64,000 nt of DNA from Bostrychus sinensis (taxonomy: Eukaryota; Chordata; Actinopteri; Gobiiformes; Eleotridae), in assembly GCA_020698575.1 (NCBI GenBank), contig CM036243.1, positions 40,028,207 to 40,092,206 of the forward strand. The letters are read 5' to 3'. The notes beneath the pieces are model-generated. The model made no database searches. It was not told where the DNA came from and saw only the letters and a program-made list of their open reading frames with translations. Each line of letters begins with the position of its first letter. Position 1 is the stretch's first letter. Below are positions 22,001-31,000 of this stretch, piece by piece. The position numbers and the translations under genes were made by a program.

Positions 22001-25000
22001 GGTTTTAATGACTCAGTATGTTTTTGGTAATTTAAAACGGAATTTACCACTGAATGAAACAAACTCTCGGCTCCTCGGTGCGCCATCTTCATTGTTGTTG
22101 GTGAGGAGACGCGTACGAGTGACGCTGCTCGCGAAGAACACGTGACTTAAATAAACCAATCAAAATGCACGGTAGGGTTTGGATTTGAGGAAACCACTGC
22201 GGACGGGCTGGTGACCAGACTGATATTTCTCTGTAGAGTAACACAGAGACATATCAGTCTGGATTTTCCAGGCAAACTGCTGTTGACTTCCATTCAAAAT
22301 GCATTTTTGATAGGAGCGATAAGTGTTTGTAGCTGCACACACTTACATGCACACACACTCACACACATTAAATCCTACTCACACACGTCAACAACACTAT
22401 CACAGCCCCAAAACACACACAAATAGTTTTAGCTTGAAATATTTATGGAGTCTGCCTACTGTGAGTAATAATGTATGCAAATGTAAATATGATGCTGACA
22501 ATGGTAGATTTACAGTGCATAGGAAAATATCTCAACCCAGTAAAAAACAATAAAACATGAACATTTGAATGGATTTTAACACTAGGGAATAAAAAAATTA
22601 CTAAACTTAGAAATCAAATTGCAATTCCAGTGTATTCAAAAAATTTATTTTGAATGGGAGTCAATGGCACAAAACATGACAAAGGGACACAGATGTAACT
22701 ATTTAGGTTAAAAATCATAGTAAAGACTTGGAAAAAAACACAAAAAAATAAAATTTATGTCAAAATACACAAACTGGCCAAATCTTATGCTGTGTGAAGC
22801 AACACAGCCAAAGATATGCCAAAATAAAATAAAAAGAACAAAAAAATGTCTGGGGTCACAGGAGGGTTAAATGGAGATTTTAAAAAAGAAGAATATTGAA
22901 GCTCCCAAAGTCAGATAACTTCCATTGTGTGATTGTTTTCCCTTTATCCCGACTCATTTTTGTCGTATTTGGTATTGCTTCTTTGCAAAATCTATCCTCC
23001 TGCACAATGAACCTACAAGTCTGCAAACTGCAGCAGGATTTTGTATAAAACAGTACAGAGCAGGGTTAAGTGTGACTCTAGCTCGCGGCCATCACCGGAA
23101 GTCCCTGCAGATTTCCTTTTCATTTGATCAGGTTTGTTATTCCATAAACATTTGAACATTTTTGGTTCAAAATGTTTAAAAAATGTTGCATCAGGTGAGG
23201 GAAGGATGATAAGTAAATAAACAAACTGAGGAATTATTAAGGAGTTCATTAAAGTGACCTTTCCTTGTAAAGTTAGAGATTTTCCTCTCCAAGGCTGCAA
23301 AATTCTATCGACCTTTTCCCTTTTTTATAGTAATTATATTTAACAATGGTTGTAAATGATGTGGTTTGTGAATTCCTAAAGTATCCACAGAAGCATTTGT
23401 CCATCTAACTGGTAAATAAACTGATGCTCTGTGATCTTGTAATGAAATGTAAACAATTGAATTATTATGCAAACTGTGTCTAGAGTTGTTTCTGTAAATT
23501 CAGACGGAAACAGCTTTGTAAGAATGAAAGTGCTGCAATCCTTCTGTTAAAAAGAGGCAGATAATATAAGATTACTCTTCTTTCTGCTCCTTTTCATTGA
23601 TTTTTCATTTTGCTGATATGTATTTTCTTACTTTTTCTTTTAAATTATGAATGAAATAAAATAAATGAATAAAAATAAAGATGGACTGGAGCAGCAGCAG
23701 CTCTGACGTCCTCGGTGTAAACGGAAGCTTTTAAACAGACGCTCGTAAAACAAGCTGCTAACGGGACGTCCCGCTGTAAATTCAGGGTAACAAGCTGTGT
23801 GTAGATAAAAGTAAACATGATGTTGTTGTTTCCTGACCTGAGCTGTTCCAGTTTACAGTGAGGACTCTTCAGTCCAACAGACAACATCTCCAGCCCTGAG
23901 TCCTTCAAGTCGTTGTTACTGAGGTCCAGGACTCTCAGACTAGAGGACTGGGAGCTGAGGACTGAGGACAGAGCTTCACAGCTTCTCTCTGACAGGTTAC
24001 AGCTGCTCAGTCTGGAGGAAAAGACATGGTTTAGAAGAATTAAAGTTTATTAAAATGATATTCATAGATAAAACCAACAGAACTCACAGAGCTTTGTTGG
24101 AGGCTTTGACCACAGGCAGCAGCCTCAGGAGAGCCTCCTCTGAAGCAGAGTATTTCTTCAGCTCAAACACGTCCAGATCTTCTTCTGATGACAGTAAGAT
24201 GAAGGCCAGAGCTGACCACTGAGCAGGAGACAGTCCACCTTCAGACAGACGTCCTGAACTCAGGTACCGTTGGATCTGCTCCACCAGAGAACGGTCATTC
24301 AGTTCATTCAGACAGTGGAGCAGGCTGATGCTTCTCTCTGCAGACACATCCTCACTCATCTTCTTCTTGATGTACTCAGCTGTTTCCTGATTGGTCTGGG
24401 AGCTACTTCCTGTCTGTGTCAGCAGACCTTGTAGAAGACTCTGATTGGTCGGCAGTGAAAGACCCAGGAGGAAGCGGAGGAACAAGTCCAGGTGTCCATT
24501 TGGACTCTGTAAGGCCTGGTCCACAGCTGTCTGGTGAAGATGTTTTAGTTTAGGTTTCACTCTGAGCAGTGACTTCTGGGTTTTTGTTGAGAGCAGGCTG
24601 GTCCCAGTTTTGACAAAGGTCCGATGGACGTGAAGAGCAGCCAGAAACTCCTGGACACTCAGATGGATGAAGCAGTAGACCTTGTCCTGGTACAGGCCTG
24701 GCTCCTCTCTAAAGACCTGTGTGAACACTCCAGAGTACACTGAGGCCTCTGTGGGCTCCAGGCCACACTCGCTCAGGTCTGACTCGTAGAAGATCAGGTT
24801 TCCTTTCTGCAGCTGCTCAAAGGCCAGTTTTCCCAGAGACTCCACCATCTTCCTGGTCTCTGGACTCCAGTGTGGGTCTGTCTCAGATCCTCCTTCATAC
24901 TTGATGTTCTTGACTTTGGCCTGAACCATCAGGAAGTGGATGTACATCTGAGTCAGGGTCTTGGGCAGCTCTCCTCTCTCTCTGGTTTCCAACACATGCT

Positions 25001-28000
25001 CCAGGACTGTGGAGAGGATCCAGCAGAAGACTGGCATGTGGCTCATGATGTGGAGGCTTCGGGACGTCCTGATGTGGGAGATGATGACTGTGGCCTGCTG
25101 TTTGTCTCTGAACCTGTTCCTGAAGTACTGCTCCTTCTGTGGGTCGGTGAACCCCCTGACCTCTGTCACCACAGAAACACACTCAGCAGGGATCTGATTG
25201 GCCGCCGCGGGTCGTGTGGTTATCCAGAGGCGAGCGGAGGGAAGCAGGGTCCCCCTGATGAGGTTTACCAGCAGCACATCCACTGAGCTGGACTCTGTGC
25301 TGTCAGTCAGGGCCTTGGTTTTGGTGAAGTCCAGAGGAAGTCTGCACTCGTCCAGACCGTCAAAGATGAAGACCACCTGGAGGTCTTCAAAGCTGCAGAG
25401 TTCTGTATTAGTTTGACTAAAGAAGTGATGAACAAGTTGCTCCAAGCTGAAGCTTCTCTCTTTCAGCACATTGAGTGCTCTGAAAGTGAATGGGAACAGC
25501 AGCTGTATGTCCTGGTTGGCTTTGCCTTCAGCCCAGTCCAGACTGAACTTCTGAGTGAGCACTGTTTTCCCGATGCCAGCCACTCCCTTTGTCAGCACTG
25601 TTCTGATTGGTCCATGTGTGTCAGCTGGGCCTTTAAAGATGTCTTCACATGTGATGGCTGTCTCTGGTCTGCCTGGTTTCCTGGAGGCTGTTTCGATCTG
25701 TCTGACCTCATGTTCCTGGTTGACCTCTGAAGGCCCTCCCTCTGTGATGTAGAGCTCTGTGTAGATCTGGTTCAGAAGGGTGGGGTTTCCTGCTTTAGTG
25801 ATGCCCTCAAACACACACTGACACTTCTGCTGCAGGTTAGACTTCAGTTTACTCTGACAAACTCCAGAATAACTCCCTGAATGAAGACAACAGATGAAGC
25901 CATGAGTCTCAGAGAATATAAAATGACTGTGAGCACCTTGTTAAATGTGTTAAATGGTCCTACTGCTCCACAGACGCTCAGCCAGCTCCTTCTGCTTCAT
26001 CCTCCTCAGGAAGTTCAGTGTGATCTTCAGAAAAGCCTCACTGCTGCTCCTCTGCTCTTCATCCTCATCCTTCAGAGGCTCTAAGCATTCTGGGTAATCT
26101 GTACTCAGAACCTTGTGGAGTTTCTTCAGCTCCTTCTTGACAAAGGTGAAGATGTCCTCCTCCAGAAGCTGAGCAGATACATTATAAACAACACAAATGC
26201 AGTCAGTGCTCAGATCTACATAAAACCATCTCCTTTTATGAAAATTGAAGAGTCTACGACTTAAACGCTAGAGTCTTCAAATCCAACTAATATTATCTAA
26301 ACACATGTTGTAACTTTTCCAAATTAAAAGGTTTTTGAACAAAGCCAAGTCTCAACATTTTGTGATCCATCATTTGAAAGCTTAGACCTTCTAGTGTCTG
26401 AAGATCTGCACCAGAAGAGTGATATCAAAAATTAAATTGAAATTAAAAAGGACCTAGCAAGGACTTACTTCACAGTTGGCTTTTGAAATTCATTACAGTC
26501 ATGGCCTTACTTGTCAAAAACAACTGTGCCCATTTTCACATCTCTAGGTACAACTATATTGGATCTGTTAATGCTTTAGTTTGTAGTTAGTATATAATGG
26601 AACAGTTACACATGTGATCAGATTATGAGACAAATAAAAAAAAAGAAGTTAAATAAACCATAAAAGTCACAACCTGTAAAATAAATGTCCTTAGGGTTTA
26701 TAGAGGGCTTTCTGTTTGCTGTGCACAGCGGGGTGACATCTGCTGGTCACTGAGTGCCATGACACATTGAAATGATAAAGAAGGCTATGGAGCTGTATTC
26801 ACTGTTATCTGTGAGAGCCGCCCCTTGTTGGAAACCTCATGTGATTGGCTACAAGTATCTGAGATTAAAACCTCTCTGTCCTATCAGAATAACACAGGGG
26901 AGTTTGGAGTTTGTTCTCTCTCTGTCACCAAAAAACATTACACCCAGCAACAAAAATGGAAATGACAGAAATAAAAACACAGTGAGAGCAGACCTTAAAT
27001 ACTGAGTCCACATGAAGCTTCTCTCTGTGGAAAAGAACATTTACTTTATTAAATACACAGTAAATGCTGCTTCTTAATATTCTTGCTCTGATAAATGAAA
27101 GTCAGCTCTACCTTCTCTTCTGCTTCACTGAACTCTGTTTCTCTGTCTTTCTTTTAAATGAGATTGGATGTCCCATAGACGAGTCACTGCTGAAGGACTC
27201 ACAGCTGGGGCCTGGTTCAGACTCTGCTCTGTGCTGGATCCTGGTTTATTTAATAAAAGAAAAGATCTGTTTAAAACTTTAAATCACACAAACAAAGCAT
27301 TCAGAAAAAATATAACCACACAAGTCAGACAGATACAACACTGTGTGATCAGTGATGAGAGTTTGTGTTTTTCTGACAGTTTTTGACAGTCGTTTCTTTC
27401 AATTCAATTCAGTTTATTTGTATTGCCCAGTATCACAACAAAAATCGCCTCAAATGGCTTCACAAACAGTTAATCAAACATAAACACATGATCAACACAA
27501 ACAATAACTACACTCAACTAAACAGACCCAGAACACTCCTGTCCTTAGACCCTCTTTCTCGGTAAGGAAAAACTCCTAAAAAAACAGCTGTGGGAAAAAA
27601 AGAAACCTTATGGAGCCCATATTGAAGGAGAGATCCTCTCCCAGGACGGACAGGCAACATGTGTCAGGAGTTAGTTCATTAGCTCATCTATAGGATCATA
27701 GATCACTCTGTAAGGATTCATCCACACAGGGAGTGGGGGTGAGGTAGGTAGGTTCTTTGAGTTAGAAGATCACTGTTTGTCTGATTCCAACTAATAATGT
27801 TACTGAGGATCTTCACTAAACATGGAAAATTACTAAGATTTTAGTGATTTTTAAAGTACAGAAGTCACCCTTTGTTATTATCCATTATTGTCACAGCTTT
27901 TGGTATTGTTCATTTAGTGACAAGCTCTGTAAATACAAGGGATGTAATGATCCACTGAAGTCACAATTCAAATCACGATTTTCTGTTCATGATTGTTTTT

Positions 28001-31000
28001 TTTTTTCTTTAATTATGACCAAAAGGATTTTTTTACATAGCCTATTTGTGTCTCCTTGTCAAACTTCAATTGTTGTACATTTCTTATTAACAGAAGTTGA
28101 ATAAAACAGATATTAAAACAATGACATGTCAAAAATAACAAAAATATACAAAATAATTTGTTAGTGACTTTTGTTAACATCTTTCTACTCTCCTCCAAAA
28201 ACAGAGACACTTGAATAGCATACAGTGCATAGAGAGGCAGCTTATCATAAATCCACTCCTCAGTAAGATATAATGGGCCTAATATAAGCCAGGTTTTATA
28301 AAAATATCCGTGAGGAAAGGCTCATCCTCAGTAAAGACTCTGATCTCCATGGAAACGCTCCGGGGGAGGGTCAGCTGAAACTCATATAAAATTTAGGCTG
28401 CTATTAGCTTTCCTTTAGCTCGCTGCTAACAACAAGCTACTTTCTGAACAATGATAAACGGAGCCTAAATAAAACCTTCAGCTGTGTCTCTCTTGTTGTT
28501 GTTCCTTTGTCAATGAGGGCGCTGTGTTCGCTCCTGCGTCTGTGGCAGAGACAGAGGTGAGTAATGAAGCTCTTGTACAGGCTTTTCACCTTCCCAGCAC
28601 GTCAGGATAATTATACTGTAAACTAAAACTTTATATAAATTCATGTTTCTCTTGGTCAGGTAATGATGTCTACTGCCAAACATGCGAGCCAGATTACACA
28701 CTGTTAAACTGTGGCGGTCTTCATGCTGTTTTAAAAGGACATCACGATTCATTTTTTTCACACCAATTCAAAATTTCTCTCTTTTGCATTGATTTTTAAC
28801 CGATTTAAAAAGAATTGTTACATCCCTAGTAAATACTGGACAGACAGTTCATAAAGAGAATTAAATGTTTTTTTTAAAAATATCATTTTAAATATATAAA
28901 ACCACATGATGTAATTATTTTCTATATGTTGGTTTTTGAGTTCAGATTATTTTTGTCATCTAAAATACGGTCCAGTTTTTCTTTTGAAGTTTATTCACAG
29001 GAAACAGAGCTGGTCCCAGGAGGTTTTACAGTTTTTCTCAATCACATCACATTTGTTCAGTCAGAATTGTCTTTTGCAAAACAGCTCACACAGAAAATCC
29101 AAACAAGATTTCAGATTTTCAAAACAAAGGCTTTTCTTTGCAAAATGTTCTGTGATCAAAACTCTTAAATTATCCCACAAAGCAGGTTTTTGCATCAAAC
29201 TGCAGTCTCATGTTTTCATTCACACATTCACTCATTCACACAGCAGCTCAGACTCTGAGTCCTGCTCTCAGTAACTGCAGCTCTCACTGATTTACTGCAG
29301 CTCTCTCTGATTTACTGCAGCTCTCGCTGATTTAATGCAGCTCTCACTGATTTACTGCAGCTCTCTGATTTACTGCAGCTCTCAATGTTTTACTGCAGCT
29401 CTCTCTGATTTAATGCAGCTCTCTCTGATTTACTGCAGCTCTCTGATTTACTGCAGCTCTCTGATTTACTGCAGCTCTCAATGTTTTACTGCAGCTCTCT
29501 TTGATTTACTGCAGCTCTCTCTGATTTAATGCAGCTCTCGCTGATTTACTGCAGCTCTCTCTGATTTAATGCAGCTTTCTCTGATTTACTGCAGCTCTCT
29601 CTGATTTAATGCAGCTCTCTGATTTACTACAGTTCTCTGATTTACTGCAGCTCTCTCTGATTTAATGCAGCTCTCACTGATTTACTTCAGCTCTCTCTGA
29701 TTTACTACAGTTCTCTGATTTACTGCAGCTCTCTGATTTAATGCAGCTCTCTGATTTACTACAGTTCTCTGATTTACTGCAGCTCTCTCTGATTTACTGC
29801 AGCTCTCACTGATTTACTTCAGCTCTCTCTGATTTACTACAGTTCTCTGATTTACTTCAGCTCTCTCTGATTTACTGCAGTTCTCTGATTTACTGCAGCT
29901 CTCTCTGATTTACTGCAGTTCTCTGATTTACTGCAGCTCTCTCTGATTTACTGCAGCTCTCACTGATTTACTTCAGCTCTCTCTGATTTACTACAGTTCT
30001 CTGATTTACTGCAGCTCTCTCTGATTTACTGCAGTTCTCTGATTTACTGCAGCTCTCTCTGATTTACTGCAGTTCTCTGATTTACTGCAGCTCTCAGTGA
30101 TTTACTGCAGCTCTCGCTGATTTACTGCAGCTCTCGCTGATTTACTGCAGTTCTCTGATTTACTGCAGCTCTCTCTGATTTACTGCAGTTCTCTGATTTA
30201 CTGCAGCTCTCAGTGATTTACTGCAGCTCTCGCTGATTTACTGCAGCTCTCGCTGATTTACTGCAGCTCTCGCTGATTTACTGCAGCTCTCACTGATTTA
30301 CTGCAGCTCTCTCTGATTTACTGCGGCTCTCGCTGATTTACTGCAGCTCTCTCTGATTTACTGCAGCTCTCTCTGATTTACTGCAGCTCTCTCTGATTTA
30401 CTGCAGAGTCCATCCTGGTTCATACGTCACACAAATGGACAGGAGACTGTGGAGGTTTTCACTAAACCTGACAGTTTTTATATAATACAAATACATTTAT
30501 GTGAGTAGAGAATGTGTATCTTGCTGATTTCTGTATTGTACTGTATTATTTCACAACAGTATTTGCTTACTGTAATGTGCTGTAAACCTGCAGAGTGTCC
30601 TCTACAGTCTGTGTACAGTCTGTCAGAAATTTACAGTTACAGCAAACTGAAACAAGGAACATGAGCTTTATTCTTACTATTATTCTTTATTCTGACATCT
30701 TTAGCACTGTCAGTGGGAGCACTGCTAACAATAAAAATTATAATTATTCTGATAAAAAAAAATATTATGCATGTATATGGTTTTTCTTCATTTGTTGGCT
30801 GCTGGGAAAACTCTCTTCAGTGATGGATCCAACTTCATTGCAAACAGGTCTCCTCAGTCTACATGATTTATTTAAAAAAAAGAAAAATAATGAAAAAAAA
30901 TGATATTGTTTTCTGTAAAAATGCTGTATATTGAGTCATTCTGCTGGCTCTCTGCCCAGACACTTTTCCCTTTGATTCCTGTGTGAAACTGAAACAGAAG

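Larger units (their letters stand above)
12970..22675. mobile_element. Two-gene DNA transposon (Academ/AcademH-like), ends approximate
   Basis: Convergent transposase and helicase genes lie between related terminal sequences inside the NLR intron. At 13150-13205 and 22258-22305 there is an inverted similarity (TTTGCCTGGAAA.TCCAGACT and a nearby GGAGTCAA/TGGAAGTCAA block). Further out, 12970-13190 and 22435-22675 are diverged direct copies of each other (both end near TGAATGGGAGTCAATGG or AATGGGAGTCAATGG). Each gene has a CCAAT or inverted CCAAT sequence within about 110 bp upstream of its start. I could not identify a target-site duplication, so the exact ends are not fixed. Helicase plus DDE transposase suggests the AcademH lineage; this is inference from family knowledge. 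Confidence 0.6.

Noticed and set aside
24870..25752. Several plus-strand ORFs of 65-138 aa
   Set aside because: Antisense shadows of the NACHT exon, which has the recognisable domains on the minus strand.
29335..29529. 64-aa ORF MQLSLIYCSSL
   Set aside because: Translation of the CTGCAG minisatellite only.
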